DNA of 64,000 nucleotides from Anaerobacillus sp. CMMVII (GCF_025377685.1 NZ_JACEHK010000015.1:496001-560000), one strand, 5' to 3'; positions 31,368 through 41,773 are shown, counted from the stretch's first letter. The notes: generated from the letters alone by a model not told the origin. Made by a program: numbers and translations.

Positions 31368-31401
31368 AAAGCACAAGGTGAATAAACTTTGTGCTTTTTT
31401 C
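31368..31401 (+). terminator. Terminator after the ccpN operon
   Basis: AAAGCACAAGG-TGAATAAA-CTTTGTGCTTTTTT. Confidence 0.9.
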
Positions 31402-31456
31402 TTTGTTAAGGAAATTATATGTTTTACCATCTGTGGATAAGTTTAATTATAGTGAC

Positions 31457-31592
31457 AGTCTAGCTCCAAGACACATCAATGAAGTTACTTCATTGCAGGT
31501 TTTGCGACGAGTAAACGTAGTGACGCAGGAGCAAAGCAGAGAAGTAACCCAGGAAGACCTTGGCTAACCAGGGCGCTTGCGCTTTGTTCTTG
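31457..31592 (+). repeat. Family A repeat, copy A5
   Basis: AGTCTAGCTCCAAGACACATC, ATGAAGTTACTTCATTGCAGG, then TTTTGCGACGAGTAAACGTA, GTGACGCAGGAGC and right end GGGCGCTTGCGCTTTGTTCTT. The internal module is inverted relative to copies A1 and A2. A family C element follows at once. Confidence 0.75.
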
Positions 31593-31596
31593 GAAA

Positions 31597-31717
31597 GAGT
31601 GAATTTCATCAATACCAAATAATTCAAGCTATATTTACTATATGTAGTTGCGAACAGTTTTTACGCAACTGCATATAGAACTTATTAGCGAAATAATGAA
31701 TGTTAAAATGCATTTAT
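31597..31717 (+). repeat. Family C repeat, copy C3
   Basis: GAGTGAATTTCATCAATACC at the left, an inner stem CTATATGTAGTTGCG / CGCAACTGCATATAG (31638-31652 and 31664-31678, 15 pairs with one G-U) and TTAGCGAAATAATGAA at the right. The remaining 31718-31928 is AT-rich with no gene recognised. Confidence 0.75.
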
Positions 31718-31928
31718 AAAAAAAATATGGCTAGAATGGAAAAAATGGCTTATAATGAAATATTGTGATCAAAAAATATGCATATTTTCCAACTAGAACA
31801 AATAAATTAAAAAAGTCAAGATTTAATATTTTTTTTTTGGTAATGATAGTAAGGGAGATAATCAACGAAGATTTGTAAGCTACTGTTAAAAAAGAAGGAT
31901 TTCTCTGGGAGATGTAGAATAGTCAATT

Positions 31929-32390
31929 ATGCGCAATTGTGAACAGACCGTTTATGTAGATGCTGATGCTTGTCCAGTAAAAGAAGAGATTGTGTCGATT
32001 TGTCGAAAATATAAAAAAACTGTTGTTTTTGTCGCTTCTTATGCACATTCACTTGATCGTTTAGAAGGTTCTACCATTGTGATGGTGGATTCTCGTATGG
32101 AAGAGGTAGATCTTTATATCATTAATCATTGTAAACGCGGTGATATAGTTGTAACTCAGGACCATGGTTTGGCCTCCTTGTTATTACCAAAAGGTATTAA
32201 AGTAATCTCACCTAGAGGGAAACAGTTTCTAAATGAGGACATTGACGAACTATTATTGGCAAGGTATTTAGGAAAGATGCAAAGAAGGGCTGGAATGAAA
32301 ACAAAGGGCCCTACTAAGTTTACAAAAGAAGATAATTTAAAATTTGTTGAGAAATTCGAAAAAATTTTGTCTAACGTAGAAGGAATTTAG
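31929..32390 (+). CDS. yqxD: YaiI/YqxD family protein (UPF0178, DUF188)
   Basis: 153 residues. PIN-like fold family; the N-terminal VYVDADACPVKEEI, VDSRMEEVDLYIINHCKRGDIVVTQDHGLASLLL and RGKQFLNEDID motifs are intact. Function unknown, perhaps a nuclease by fold. Same position upstream of dnaG as in B. subtilis. A weak ribosome binding site (GGGAGATG) lies about 16 bases upstream of the ATG. Confidence 0.92.
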   Translation: MRNCEQTVYVDADACPVKEEIVSICRKYKKTVVFVASYAHSLDRLEGSTIVMVDSRMEEVDLYIINHCKRGDIVVTQDHGLASLLLPKGIKVISPRGKQFLNEDIDELLLARYLGKMQRRAGMKTKGPTKFTKEDNLKFVEKFEKILSNVEGI

Positions 32391-32454
32391 CAAAAAAACT
32401 CGAATTAATATACTCCGACCTCTTATAAGAGCGAGTGAGAATGGTGTGGTTTTT

Positions 32455-34262
32455 ATGGGAAGTAGAATTTCTGAAGAAAAAATCGAAAAGATAAGAAATT
32501 CTGTAGACATTGTTGATGTGATTAGTGAATATGTTCAATTAAAGAAACAAGGACGAAACCTAATTGGTTTATGTCCGTTTCACGGGGAAAACACACCTAG
32601 CTTTTCAGTGTCACCAGAAAAACAACTGTATCATTGTTTTGGTTGTGGGGCAGGTGGCAATGCGTTTTCCTTCCTAATGGCAATTGAGGGATATGAATTT
32701 CTAGACTCTGTAAAACATTTAGCCGCAAGGGTTAACATTGATTTACCAGAATTAGAAAAAAGTGAACCTACAAATGCGTCTAATGAACTTAATTCGATGA
32801 TTGCTGGTAACGAACTAGCAGCTAAGCTCTATCATCATCTATTAATGAATACAGAACAAGGGAAGGATGCCTTAAACTACTTAGTAAATAGAGGCTTCAC
32901 AAAAGAAATGATAAATCATTTCTCAATTGGCTTTGCGCCTGATTCCTGGGAAACTTTAACACATTTTTTTCAGAAGAGAAATGTCCCACTAAATTATATG
33001 GAACAAATTGGCCTACTTGCTAAACGAGACTTTGATGGGAAACTGTTTGATCGTTTTCGAAATAGGGTCATGTTTCCAATCTGGAGCAAGGATGGTAAGG
33101 TCATTGGTTTTGGTGGAAGAGTTTAGGGAATGAACTACCTAAGTACTTAAATAGTTCAGAATCAAAGCTATTTAATAAAAGTAATATTCTGTACGGATTA
33201 CACCTTGCTAGAGCAGAAATGAGAAAGAAAAACGAGGCAGTTTTATTTGAAGGTTATGTAGATGTTATTGCTGCATGGGAGGCTGGCGTCCGTAATGGGG
33301 TCGCAACCTTAGGAACGGCAATTACAGAAGAACAAGCAAAACTAATTAGAAGAAATGCTGAAACTGTAATTGTCTGTTATGACTCGGATAAAGCCGGACT
33401 GAAGGCAACCTATCGAGCCATTCAAATCCTTGAAGCGAACAATTGCTATGTCAAAGTTGCAAAGTTACCTGAGGGCTATGATCCTGACGATTATATTCAA
33501 AAACACGGTTCTGAGAAATTTCGAATTGAAGTTATTGGTGCTAATCAGACGACAATGGCTTTTAAAATGAATTACTTACGAAAAGGAAGAAATCTACAAA
33601 ATGAAGGGGAAAGAATGCAATACATAGAAGCTGTTCTAACAGAAATTACATCACTTTCAAAACCGATTGAAAGAGATCATTATGTTAGGCAACTTGCAGA
33701 AGAATTCTCCCTTTCCTTGGATGCCTTGAAACAAGAACTGTATCGCCTTGATAAATCAAATAATCGTAAAAGTATAAACCAAGCAAAACAGGAAGCACCG
33801 AAGTTCAAATCAAATTTTGCTACAAAAAAACGTCTCCTACCTGCATTTCATAATGCAGAGCGAATGCTTTTGGCTTTTATGATGAAAGATGTCAACATTG
33901 CAAGTCAAGTGCAAGCGAAAATCGGTGGGAATTTTAATATTGATGAGTACCAATCAATAGTGGCCTATCTTTATTCATATTATGCTGAAGGAAATGAGCC
34001 GAACTCTAGTCAATTTATCCAAAAATTACCGGATGAAAAACTAGCTAGAATTGCTGCGGAAATTGCGATGATGACAGTAAGTGAAGAATTGTCGGAGCAA
34101 GAATTGAATGATTATTTTAAGCAAATCACAAACTATCCAAGAATCCTGGAAATTGAACATAAAGAAAAAGAACGAAAAGAAGCAGAGAGCAGGGAAGACC
34201 ATGGTCTTGCCGCAAAGATTGGTATGGAAATTATTCAGATGAAAAAGGAATTAAAGCACTAA
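32455..34262 (+). CDS. dnaG: DNA primase, reading frame broken by one missing base
   Basis: The first 223 codons (32455-33123) end at a TAG at 33124; the correct frame resumes at once as GNELPKYLNSSESKLFNKSN and runs to 34262. Adding one T to the TTT at 33122-33124 (GTT TTA GGG AAT) restores a 602-residue primase of normal length. Domains: zinc ribbon (LCPFHG..HCFGCG), Toprim (VLFEGYVDVIAA, VICYDSDKAGLKA) and the C-terminal DnaB-binding helical domain. dnaG is essential, so a sequencing error is much more likely than a pseudogene. ATG 32455 matches MGSRISEE. First of the primase-sigma operon with rpoD. Confidence 0.95.
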
Positions 34263-34368
34263 TTGCTTTTATTATAAATAAAAAAAATATAACTGTTCTA
34301 ATACTAGCAACAATCGTTGTTTTGATATGTAGGAGCTTGTAGTTGAACTATCGGAAGGAGGGGGTCGT

Positions 34369-35487
34369 ATGGCAGAGAAACCACTTCGCCCAGTGGCAGA
34401 AGGAGAAATGTCAATCGATCAAGTTAAGGAACAATTAGTAGAGCTCGGAAAAAAACGAGGTGTACTATCATATGCCGAAATAACAGAAAAACTATCTGGT
34501 TTTGAGCAAGATTCAGATCAAATGGACGAGTTCTTTGAATATCTAGGTGACCAAGGTATTGAGGTATTAAATGAGTCAGATGATATCCCAAACATTCAAG
34601 AGGTAGCAAAAGAGGAAGAAGAATTTGATTTAAACGACCTAAGTGTTCCGCCAGGAATTAAAATTAATGACCCTGTTCGTATGTACCTTAAGGAAATTGG
34701 TCGTGTTCCTTTACTATCAGCAGAAAATGAAATTGAACTTGCCAAAAAAATTGAAACGGGTGACGAAGAAGCAAAGCGTCGTTTAGCCGAAGCAAACTTA
34801 CGATTAGTTGTAAGTATTGCTAAACGTTATGTTGGTAGAGGTATGTTATTCCTAGATTTAATTCAAGAAGGGAATATGGGTTTAATTAAAGCTGTTGAAA
34901 AGTTTGACTATGAAAAAGGCTATAAGTTTAGTACGTATGCAACTTGGTGGATTCGTCAAGCAATTACAAGAGCTATTGCCGACCAAGCAAGAACGATTCG
35001 AATACCTGTTCACATGGTTGAAACAATTAATAAGTTAATCCGTGTTCAACGACAGTTACTCCAAGATTTAGGGCGAGAACCGACACCGGAAGAAGTTTCA
35101 GCTGAAATGGACTTAACACCGGAAAAAGTTCGTGAAATCTTAAAAATTGCTCAAGAGCCGGTTTCTTTAGAAACACCTATTGGTGAAGAGGATGATTCTC
35201 ATCTTGGCGACTTTATTGAAGACCAAGAAGCATTAGCGCCTTCAGATGCTGCGGCTTATGAACTATTAAAAGAGCAGCTAGAGGATGTTTTAGACACGTT
35301 AACTGATCGTGAAGAGAATGTCTTACGTCTACGATTTGGGCTTGATGACGGACGTACACGCACTCTAGAAGAGGTAGGGAAAGTTTTTGGTGTCACTCGT
35401 GAACGTATTCGCCAAATTGAAGCTAAGGCGTTACGTAAACTTCGCCATCCTAGTAGAAGCAAACGCCTTAAAGACTTCTTAGAATAA
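34369..35487 (+). CDS. rpoD: RNA polymerase primary sigma factor SigA (RpoD)
   Basis: 372 residues. Region 1.2 to 2 ([82 protein letters not shown]), region 3 and region 4 helix-turn-helix ([31 protein letters not shown]) are all intact. A good GGAAGGAGGGGG precedes the ATG. Follows dnaG in the classical macromolecular synthesis operon. Confidence 0.99.
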   Translation: MAEKPLRPVAEGEMSIDQVKEQLVELGKKRGVLSYAEITEKLSGFEQDSDQMDEFFEYLGDQGIEVLNESDDIPNIQEVAKEEEEFDLNDLSVPPGIKINDPVRMYLKEIGRVPLLSAENEIELAKKIETGDEEAKRRLAEANLRLVVSIAKRYVGRGMLFLDLIQEGNMGLIKAVEKFDYEKGYKFSTYATWWIRQAITRAIADQARTIRIPVHMVETINKLIRVQRQLLQDLGREPTPEEVSAEMDLTPEKVREILKIAQEPVSLETPIGEEDDSHLGDFIEDQEALAPSDAAAYELLKEQLEDVLDTLTDREENVLRLRFGLDDGRTRTLEEVGKVFGVTRERIRQIEAKALRKLRHPSRSKRLKDFLE

Positions 35488-35499
35488 GCTTGATTTTTT

Positions 35500-35537
35500 A
35501 AGGTTTACTTCAAACTTATGAAGTAAGCCTTTTTTAT
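35500..35537 (+). terminator. Terminator after rpoD
   Basis: AAGGTTTACTTCA-AACTTA-TGAAGTAAGCCTTTTTT. Confidence 0.88.
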
Positions 35538-35664
35538 TAGGATTGTATTCGCATAGTGCTGTTGAAACAACTAATACGACATGAAAACAGCAGTATAACA
35601 TGATAACCAACCAAATGAAATCATGCTTGAAATATAGTTACATAATCTAGAGGTGTAAATAAAC

Positions 35665-36210
35665 ATGGAACGAAAGAAAATAATTATCGATGAAATTAAG
35701 CATTGGAAAAAGACTCGACTTCTCCCAGAACAATATTGTAATTTTTTATTAACACTCTACACAGAAGGTGAAGAAACTGGGAACTTGGTCGTTCCAAAAG
35801 AAAATCGTTCAAAAAGGCTTTTTCAGCTTATCATGATGACGTTTGGTTTAGTAATATTTGGATTAACATTTCTTGTAATTTATTTTACTGACTTTTCACC
35901 CTTTTTGCAAACGGGTCTTGTGTTTATTTTTAGTAGTATTATGTTTTTATTAGCAGTATCAGTAAAAAAAGACAATAAGATTTTTATGCACCTCTATATT
36001 TTATTAGGAGCATTAATGGTTTTTCTTGCTATGGTTTATGGGGTTAGCAGTTTTTTCCCAGATCAACCTCAAGCAATTTTTGTAACAATTATTTTTACCT
36101 GTTTTGTCTGGCTCTTAATTGGGAAAAGATATAACTTGAAGTATTTTATTTTCTCAGGTGTTTTTGGAGTTGCAATAGGAACATTTTTTTTATTTTTTAA
36201 TCTTAAATAA
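35665..36210 (+). CDS. Uncharacterised membrane protein between rpoD and cccA
   Basis: 181 residues, not recognised. A charged N-terminus (about 1-50, ERKKIIIDEIKHWKKTRLLPEQYCNFLLTLY, which looks like a DUF2157-type helical start) is followed by about five hydrophobic segments (near 52-73, 78-98, 103-125, 132-150, 156-178). Ribosome binding site TAGAGGTG. It stands alone between the rpoD terminator and cccA. Nothing in the sequence indicates a substrate; it could be a small integral protein of the DUF2157 kind (low certainty). Confidence 0.7.
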   Translation: MERKKIIIDEIKHWKKTRLLPEQYCNFLLTLYTEGEETGNLVVPKENRSKRLFQLIMMTFGLVIFGLTFLVIYFTDFSPFLQTGLVFIFSSIMFLLAVSVKKDNKIFMHLYILLGALMVFLAMVYGVSSFFPDQPQAIFVTIIFTCFVWLLIGKRYNLKYFIFSGVFGVAIGTFFLFFNLK

Positions 36211-36390
36211 AGCTTGTTCTATTAATTTTTATTATGATATAACTATATTTATGATGTTAATGTGAATAATTTAAGGATTCTCACAAAAAATTATGCTTTT
36301 CCCTTTCTAGTGCCCATTTTTCGAGTAAAATAGCATTAGTTTGAAAAAATGGTCTTATAAAAAAAGATAATCAAGTGAAGGAGTGGCAGT

Positions 36391-36780
36391 ATGAGAGGAA
36401 AACCTTTATACGGATATGCTGCAATCGCAGTGGTCGGTTTAGCCCTAATGTTAGTTTTATCCTTTATAGGTGTAAACCAAAAGGATGCAAGATTAGCTTT
36501 AGAAGGAGAAGGTGAGCAACCACCACAAGGACCGGTTGATACGACAGATCCAATGGCATTAGGTGAACAAGCTTATAAAGCGACATGTATTGGGTGCCAT
36601 GGTGCGAGTTTTGAAAGTCCAATGGCTAACCTAATTGGATTAGGAGACAGATATTCAAAAGAAGAAGTAATTGCAATTATTAATGAAGGCATTCCAGGAA
36701 CAAGTATGCCAGGTGGTTTAGTTAAAGATGCTGGTGAAGTAGAGGCTCTTGCAGAATACTTACTAGAAGCAACAAAGTAA
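36391..36780 (+). CDS. cccA: Membrane-anchored cytochrome c-550
   Basis: 129 residues. N-terminal membrane anchor (about residues 7-27), a Pro/Asp linker, then a small class I cytochrome c domain with the heme motif CIGCH and axial Met in GTSMPGG. Electron carrier on the outside of the plasma membrane. Position between rpoD and trmK matches B. subtilis cccA. Ribosome binding site GAAGGAGTG. Confidence 0.93.
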   Translation: MRGKPLYGYAAIAVVGLALMLVLSFIGVNQKDARLALEGEGEQPPQGPVDTTDPMALGEQAYKATCIGCHGASFESPMANLIGLGDRYSKEEVIAIINEGIPGTSMPGGLVKDAGEVEALAEYLLEATK

Positions 36781-36787
36781 TCGCTAA

Positions 36788-36820
36788 GAAGGATTGTGTT
36801 ACGGCAATCCTTCTTTTTCA
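36788..36820 (+). terminator. Terminator after cccA
   Basis: GAAGGATTG-TGTTACGG-CAATCCTTCTTTTT. Confidence 0.9.
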
Positions 36821-36897
36821 TGTCTTGCGAAGTTGCATGTATCTACTGAAACAATTAAGATGGAATTAATAGACTACATAAAATTTAGGTGAAGCAT

Positions 36898-37605
36898 ATG
36901 AATGAGAGTAATTTATCAAAACGATTAAAATTAGTAGCAGAACAAATTCCGACTGGTAGTAGGTTAGCTGATATTGGTTCAGATCATGCTTATTTGCCTT
37001 GTTTTGCTTTTAAACATGGCATAATTACTGCGGCGATAGCTGGTGAAGTAAACGATGGACCATTTCATTCTGCCGTTGATCAGGTAAACAAACTAAACTA
37101 TCAAGACCATATATCGGTCAGAAAAGGAAACGGGTTAGAAGTCATTGCTGAAGGAGAGGTAGACGTAATAACCATTGCAGGAATGGGTGGGCCGTTAATT
37201 GCATCAATTTTGGAAGCAGGTAAGACGAAGTTAGAGGGTGTAAAACGGCTAGTATTACAACCAAATGTAGCTGCAAATCAAATTAGAGTTTGGCTTGAAG
37301 CAAATGGGTGGACCCTCATCAATGAGCTAATTCTTGAAGAAGATGGAATTATATATGAAATCTTAACTGCGGAAAGGCACGGGGAAAACCCATATAGCGT
37401 AGCTAATTATCAGTTAGAGTTATTATTGGGGCCAATCCTGATGAAAATTCGTAATGAGATTTTTATAAAAAAATGGACAAATGAAATCACAGAATGGCGT
37501 AAAATTCTAACTCAATTTGAAAAAGCGAAGCCAACTCCTGAAGTGCAAAACAAAAAACAGGAGTTAGTAGAGCGAATAAGAAGTGTTGAGGAGGTATTAA
37601 AATGA
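36898..37605 (+). CDS. trmK: tRNA (adenine22-N1)-methyltransferase TrmK
   Basis: 235 residues. Methylates A22 in tRNA. SAM motif [11 protein letters not shown] near residue 24, then [23 protein letters not shown] (motif IV) and LILQPN-like [16 protein letters not shown]. The ATG at 36898 with TTAGGTGAAGC before it gives the family start [11 protein letters not shown]. Ends overlapping yqfO by four bases, the usual pair. Confidence 0.95.
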   Translation: MNESNLSKRLKLVAEQIPTGSRLADIGSDHAYLPCFAFKHGIITAAIAGEVNDGPFHSAVDQVNKLNYQDHISVRKGNGLEVIAEGEVDVITIAGMGGPLIASILEAGKTKLEGVKRLVLQPNVAANQIRVWLEANGWTLINELILEEDGIIYEILTAERHGENPYSVANYQLELLLGPILMKIRNEIFIKKWTNEITEWRKILTQFEKAKPTPEVQNKKQELVERIRSVEEVLK

Positions 37606-38723
37606 CCAAATTAGCAAATGGCCAGACAATCATACAGGCTTTTGAAAGCTGGTCACCAAAATCTTTGGCAGTTGAAGGCGATAAGATTGGACTGCAAATT
37701 GGTACGTTAAATAAACCGATTAAAAAGGTTATGGTAGTCCTAGATTTACTAGATACGGTAGTTGATGAGGCGATTAAAGAAGAGGTCGATTTAATAATTG
37801 CTCACCACCCAATTATTTTTCGTCCATTAAAGGCGATACAAACTGATCGCCCTTACGGTAAGATCGTTGAAAAATTAATCAAACATGATATCGCTGTTTA
37901 TGCTGCTCATACGAACCTGGATGTAGCTAAGGGCGGAGTTAATGATTTAATGGCTCAAAGGCTTGGGTTAGAAAAAACAGAGGTATTAGCTCAAACCTCA
38001 GAAATTCAGCTAAAAAAATTAGTTGTTTTTGTACCTACTGAAGCTGCTAACACTGTCAGAGAAGCTCTTGCTAATGCTGGAGCTGGGCACATCGGAAACT
38101 ATAGTCATTGTACGTTCAATTCAGAGGGAACTGGAACGTTTAAACCGGAAGAAACAGCCAATCCTTATATCGGAGAGGCTAATAAGCTTGAATTTGTTCA
38201 AGAAACAAAAGTTGAGACTATTTTTCCTGCTAATCTGCAAAATAAAGTAGTTTCAAGCTTAAAAAAAGCACATCCTTATGAAGAAGTTGCTTATGATATT
38301 TATCCGTTAGACAACAAAGGAGAACAGCTAGGGTTAGGGCGAATTGGACTACTTAAAGAGGAGATGTCCTTAAAGGACTTTGCCTTAATTGTAAAACAAG
38401 CATTTGAGGTCGAAGGTTTAAGAGTAGTAGGTAACCTAAATGACCGTGTAAGGAAAGTAGCTGTATTAGGTGGGGATGGTAATAAATATGTTCCTACCGC
38501 TCTATTTAAGGGTGCTGACGTCCTTGTGACGGGTGATGTCTATTACCATGTTGCCCATGATGCGATGATGGACGGTTTAAATATCATCGATCCCGGACAT
38601 AACGTTGAAAAAATTATGAAAGAAGCCGTAAAAAACTACCTAGAAGCTTTCTTTGTAGAAAAAAATTATGATACAAAGGTTATCTTCTCTACATTAAATA
38701 CAGACCCTTTTACATTTTTATAG
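37602..38723 (+). CDS. yqfO: Nif3-like dinuclear metal centre protein YqfO
   Basis: 373 residues, the long form with the PII/CutA-like insert in the middle (about residues 125-235, [34 protein letters not shown]). The metal-binding residues lie in [22 protein letters not shown] and the C-terminal [14 protein letters not shown] and [12 protein letters not shown] cyclohydrolase-like and other activities have been proposed; the role is not settled. Confidence 0.93.
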   Translation: MTKLANGQTIIQAFESWSPKSLAVEGDKIGLQIGTLNKPIKKVMVVLDLLDTVVDEAIKEEVDLIIAHHPIIFRPLKAIQTDRPYGKIVEKLIKHDIAVYAAHTNLDVAKGGVNDLMAQRLGLEKTEVLAQTSEIQLKKLVVFVPTEAANTVREALANAGAGHIGNYSHCTFNSEGTGTFKPEETANPYIGEANKLEFVQETKVETIFPANLQNKVVSSLKKAHPYEEVAYDIYPLDNKGEQLGLGRIGLLKEEMSLKDFALIVKQAFEVEGLRVVGNLNDRVRKVAVLGGDGNKYVPTALFKGADVLVTGDVYYHVAHDAMMDGLNIIDPGHNVEKIMKEAVKNYLEAFFVEKNYDTKVIFSTLNTDPFTFL

Positions 38724-38792
38724 CAGCTCATTTAGAGTTTCGAGAGCTTAGTGTTTGAGGTATATCACTCTAATTAAAAAAAACAATCAATT

Positions 38793-38826
38793 CATAAAAA
38801 AAAACGGGCCGATAAGGTCCGTTTTA
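38793..38826 (-). terminator. Terminator after ispH
   Basis: On the minus strand AAAACGGACC-TTATC-GGCCCGTTTTTTTTT, overlapping the ispH stop codon. Confidence 0.9.
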
Positions 38827-39762
38827 GTCTTTAACTTTTGGTAGAATTTTATTTATAGGAACTTTTCTTTCAATCGTCCAGGTAGAAGGATCTTCAGCAT
38901 CATATTGCTCTAAGAAATTGATTACTTCTTTGGTAATTGGTGTAGGTGTTGAAGCGCCACTCGTAACCGCTACTTTTTTTACATCTTTAAGCCATGATAA
39001 TTCTAACTCAGAAATATCAGCAATGCGGTAGGCGGTAGTGCCAGCAATTTCCTGAGATACTTGAGCTAGTCGATTGGAGTTATTACTTTTTGGATCCCCA
39101 ACGACGATAAGAAGATCAGCCTCTTTTGCCTGCTCGGCTACTGCTTCTTGACGAACTTGGGTCGCGAGGCATATTTCATTATGGATTTCAGCATGCGGAT
39201 ATTTGTCTAGCGCAGCCTTCATGATGTGAGAGACATCCCATTGGCTCATGGTCGTTTGATTAGTAATAATGATACGTTCACTAGTCAAATCAAGTTTTTC
39301 TACATCTGAGACATTTTCAACAAGGTGAACATGGTTTGGAGCGACACCAATAGCTCCTTCAGGTTCAGGATGATGTTTCTTGCCGATATAAATAACATGA
39401 TAACCTTCTTTTGTTTTTTCTGAGATTAGGTCGTGGGTCTTTGTTACATCAGGGCAGGTTGCATCAACTGTTGTAAGGCCTTTTTCTCTTGCAATTTTTC
39501 GTACTTCCGGAGAAATACCATGGGCTGTAAAAATAACAGTTCCTTTATCAACTTTTTTAAGGATTTCAAGACGATTGGGCCCATCTAATGTAATGATACC
39601 ATCCTCAGAGAAAGCATCAGTAACATGCTTATTATGAACAATCATACCTAAAATATATATTGGCCTTGGTAAATCTAAATTCTTAGCTGTTTGCCTAGCT
39701 AGAACCATTGCATCTACCACACCATAACAGTAGCCACGGGGAGAAATTTTTATTACTTCCAC
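38824..39762 (-). CDS. ispH: 4-hydroxy-3-methylbut-2-enyl diphosphate reductase
   Basis: 312 residues. Last step of the MEP isoprenoid pathway, giving IPP and DMAPP. Iron-sulfur cysteines: [10 protein letters not shown] (residue about 12), [11 protein letters not shown] and [13 protein letters not shown]; other conserved parts [22 protein letters not shown] and [22 protein letters not shown] before the ATG. The window also holds ispG, the preceding pathway step. Confidence 0.97.
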   Translation of the reverse strand: MEVIKISPRGYCYGVVDAMVLARQTAKNLDLPRPIYILGMIVHNKHVTDAFSEDGIITLDGPNRLEILKKVDKGTVIFTAHGISPEVRKIAREKGLTTVDATCPDVTKTHDLISEKTKEGYHVIYIGKKHHPEPEGAIGVAPNHVHLVENVSDVEKLDLTSERIIITNQTTMSQWDVSHIMKAALDKYPHAEIHNEICLATQVRQEAVAEQAKEADLLIVVGDPKSNNSNRLAQVSQEIAGTTAYRIADISELELSWLKDVKKVAVTSGASTPTPITKEVINFLEQYDAEDPSTWTIERKVPINKILPKVKD

Positions 39763-39923
39763 GTTTAGTAACCTCCTAGTTTATGCTTAACAAGACAGAA
39801 AACCAGCCTAAAGCTTTTGTTCGCTGAACTTTCTTCATTATAATTGAATAATGGAACATTATGCAATGAATGTGTAATGAGTAAAACGCGGTTGTACTTA
39901 AAGTTTCTATATAAAAATAGAAA

Positions 39924-39960
39924 AAACAAAGACCTTCGCTGTGGCGAAAGCCTTTGTTAA
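39924..39960 (-). terminator. Terminator after the carD-like gene
   Basis: On the minus strand AACAAAGGCTTTCGC-CACA-GCGAAGGTCTTTGTTTTTT. Confidence 0.9.
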
Positions 39961-39964
39961 TACT

Positions 39965-40462
39965 TTAAGCACCTTGTGAAATTTGTACGTTTTTATCAAT
40001 AAAAGCGTATGCCTCTTCTTCTGTCATTTCATTTGCAAGCATTAACTCACTCACAATGAATTGCTTTGCCTTATCTAAGTTTTTACGATCCTGAATATGA
40101 AGTCCATTTGTTCTTTCAAATTCCTTTAGACTCAGGTTAGCAATAACATGTGCTGCATCAATAATATTCCCTGTTTTTAATAAATTCTCATTTTCTCTAG
40201 AGTATTGCTTAGGATTTTCATTCTTAGTTTGAATACCGTTTTGAAGTGCATAAATTAGTTCATCTAGTTGATTTTCTTCAATAACTTTTCTTAAACCAGA
40301 ACTATTGATTCGATTTTCAGGAAGCATTAATGTAACATCATTTAAAGGGAAATATAAAACAAAGTAGGATAATTTCTCCCCTAAAACTTCCTTTTCCTCG
40401 ATGTCGCGAATTGTTCCGGCACCGTGATATGGATAGACAACGTGATCACCTATATTGAACAT
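39965..40462 (-). CDS. CarD/CdnL-like transcription regulator
   Basis: 165 residues. N-terminal RNA-polymerase-interacting Tudor-like domain (MFNIGDHVVYPYHGAGTIRDIEEKEVLGEKLSYFVLYFPLNDVTLMLPENRI) and a helical C-terminal DNA-binding domain (RENENLLKTGNIIDAAHVIANLSL). These proteins bind RNA polymerase beta and stabilise open complexes. ATG 40462 follows GGAGGT by six bases; ATG 40468 overlaps it. An extended -10-like TGCTATACT on the minus strand at 40618-40626 is a possible promoter. Confidence 0.9.
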   Translation of the reverse strand: MFNIGDHVVYPYHGAGTIRDIEEKEVLGEKLSYFVLYFPLNDVTLMLPENRINSSGLRKVIEENQLDELIYALQNGIQTKNENPKQYSRENENLLKTGNIIDAAHVIANLSLKEFERTNGLHIQDRKNLDKAKQFIVSELMLANEMTEEEAYAFIDKNVQISQGA

Positions 40463-40790
40463 AAGCATACCTCCAAACGTTTTTATACAATAAACAGCTA
40501 TTCTCCATAAATACCTAACTATTCATATGGGTTTAATAGGAGAATAGTACAATTAAGCGGAGCATAATATGTAAAAAACAGTGGTAATTATTGATGAAGA
40601 TTTTTGAGGATAAATATAGTATAGCACATTTGTGTGAAAAAGAAAAATTTTACAACAATTTACTGTTTTCCTGTCTACTACTATAGTATGTCCTAACTAG
40701 TTAAAATTATGTATGAAAAGAAGAGGTTGGCTCAAAAAATAAAATGAGGCAGCCTCTTATCATGGGTGAGCTGTTTGAAACGATAGATAG
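40463..40790. other. Intergenic region yqfQ-carD
   Basis: No gene seen. It contains the probable carD-like promoter (minus strand, near 40618) and an imperfect hairpin at 40717-40758 (AAGAGGTTGGCTCA / TGAGGCAGCCTCTT) that may end yqfQ transcription on the minus strand. Confidence 0.45.
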
Positions 40791-41345
40791 TTAAATATAT
40801 AACTTAGGAGCAGGAACTCCCTTTGTAATTTCTTTTGGTGCTTTTCTGACTGGTGTTTTGTTGATGTTTAAAGGTTTTGGCTTCTTGTTTCGATTAGTAT
40901 GTTTTTTCTTAGTTTTTGGTTTTCCTTGTTGCTTTTTTTCATTTGCTATAGCTTTCTTCTTACCACCAGTTAGTTTTACAGGTTTTTCTTCGGTTGCTTC
41001 GCTTTCGTCTGCTGAATCCTCTGAATTACTATTTCTCATCATACTAATAAGAGCAGGTAGAGATTTCACAAACGGTGCGTATTGCTGTACCATTGGACTT
41101 ACTTGTTGAACGACACCAATGGCTTTTTGGGCGTTTTGAATCATACCTAATATATTATTCAAGCCCCCTCCTCCAGCTTGTGCACCACCAAACAGTTTTG
41201 ATAACAAACCACCTGATTGACCAACCATCCCTTGTTGTAGAGGTACATGACTTAGCTGGTGTGCGCCTCCCTGAAAAAACCCCCGTGCTAACATTGAAGG
41301 GCCAGGAGCATATGGTGGCATTTGCGGTGTTGGCATTGGATACAT
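40791..41345 (-). CDS. yqfQ: YqfQ family (VrrA-like) protein
   Basis: 184 residues. Pro/Met-rich start (MYPMPTPQMPPYAPGPSM), a Gly-rich middle (GGLLSKLFGGAQAGGGGLNN), a hydrophobic helical stretch (about 70-110) and a strongly basic Lys/Thr-rich tail. Low complexity supports the YqfQ/VrrA assignment, which rests also on position before cshB. Function unknown. ATG 41345 is chosen because GGAAAGGATGGAGC precedes it; the frame is open to 41441 without start support. Confidence 0.75.
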   Translation of the reverse strand: MYPMPTPQMPPYAPGPSMLARGFFQGGAHQLSHVPLQQGMVGQSGGLLSKLFGGAQAGGGGLNNILGMIQNAQKAIGVVQQVSPMVQQYAPFVKSLPALISMMRNSNSEDSADESEATEEKPVKLTGGKKKAIANEKKQQGKPKTKKKHTNRNKKPKPLNINKTPVRKAPKEITKGVPAPKLYI

Positions 41346-41514
41346 GAGCTCCATCCTTTCCTTTGCAAAAACATCATTCTCTACAATTAGGTATATGCAC
41401 GTATATAAATGGGTGTGCTTCAGTTTGGGAACAATAATCATAATCCTAGAATTATGTCGTTTTGATTTTCCGAAAAGAATGGTATAGTATAGTGTCTAGG
41501 ATAAAAATGCCAGA

Positions 41515-41718
41515 CACAAAGAAAGTTCACTTTCACCAAACTAGGATGTAAACATAATTGAAAACCTGTCAATAATAGAAAGTGAACTTTCGAGTACTTA
41601 CTATTTACAGAGTAAACACAAAGAAAGCTCACTTTCATCAAACCAAGATGTAAACATAATTGAAAACCTGTCGTTAATAGGAAGTGAACTTTCGATCGGT
41701 TACTATTTACAGGAGTAA
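41515..41718 (+). repeat. Tandem 102-bp duplication with hairpins in the cshB leader
   Basis: Unit 1 41515-41616 and unit 2 41617-41718 both run CACAAAGAAAG.TCACTTTCA, then ATGTAAACATAATTGAAAAC, CTGTC and GAAGTGAACTTTCGA-like, ending ACAG(G)AGTAAA. In unit 1 the arms GAAAGTTCACTTTC (41521-41534) and GAAAGTGAACTTTC (41578-41591) pair perfectly over 14 bases; unit 2 pairs with two changes (41623-41636, 41680-41693). The whole lies between yqfQ and the cshB start. Confidence 0.9.
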
Positions 41719-41773
41719 ACTAGATCGAAATAGCTCTAAAATAATAGAGGATATAAAAGGTAGGAGAATGAGA

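Noticed and set aside
40858-41347. Two plus-strand ORFs opposite yqfQ
   Set aside because: They mirror the Lys- and Gly-rich codons of yqfQ on the other strand and lack start signals.
41515-41718. CRISPR-like repeat structure
   Set aside because: Only two units, contiguous, with no unique spacers and no cas genes; it is a tandem duplication with internal hairpins.
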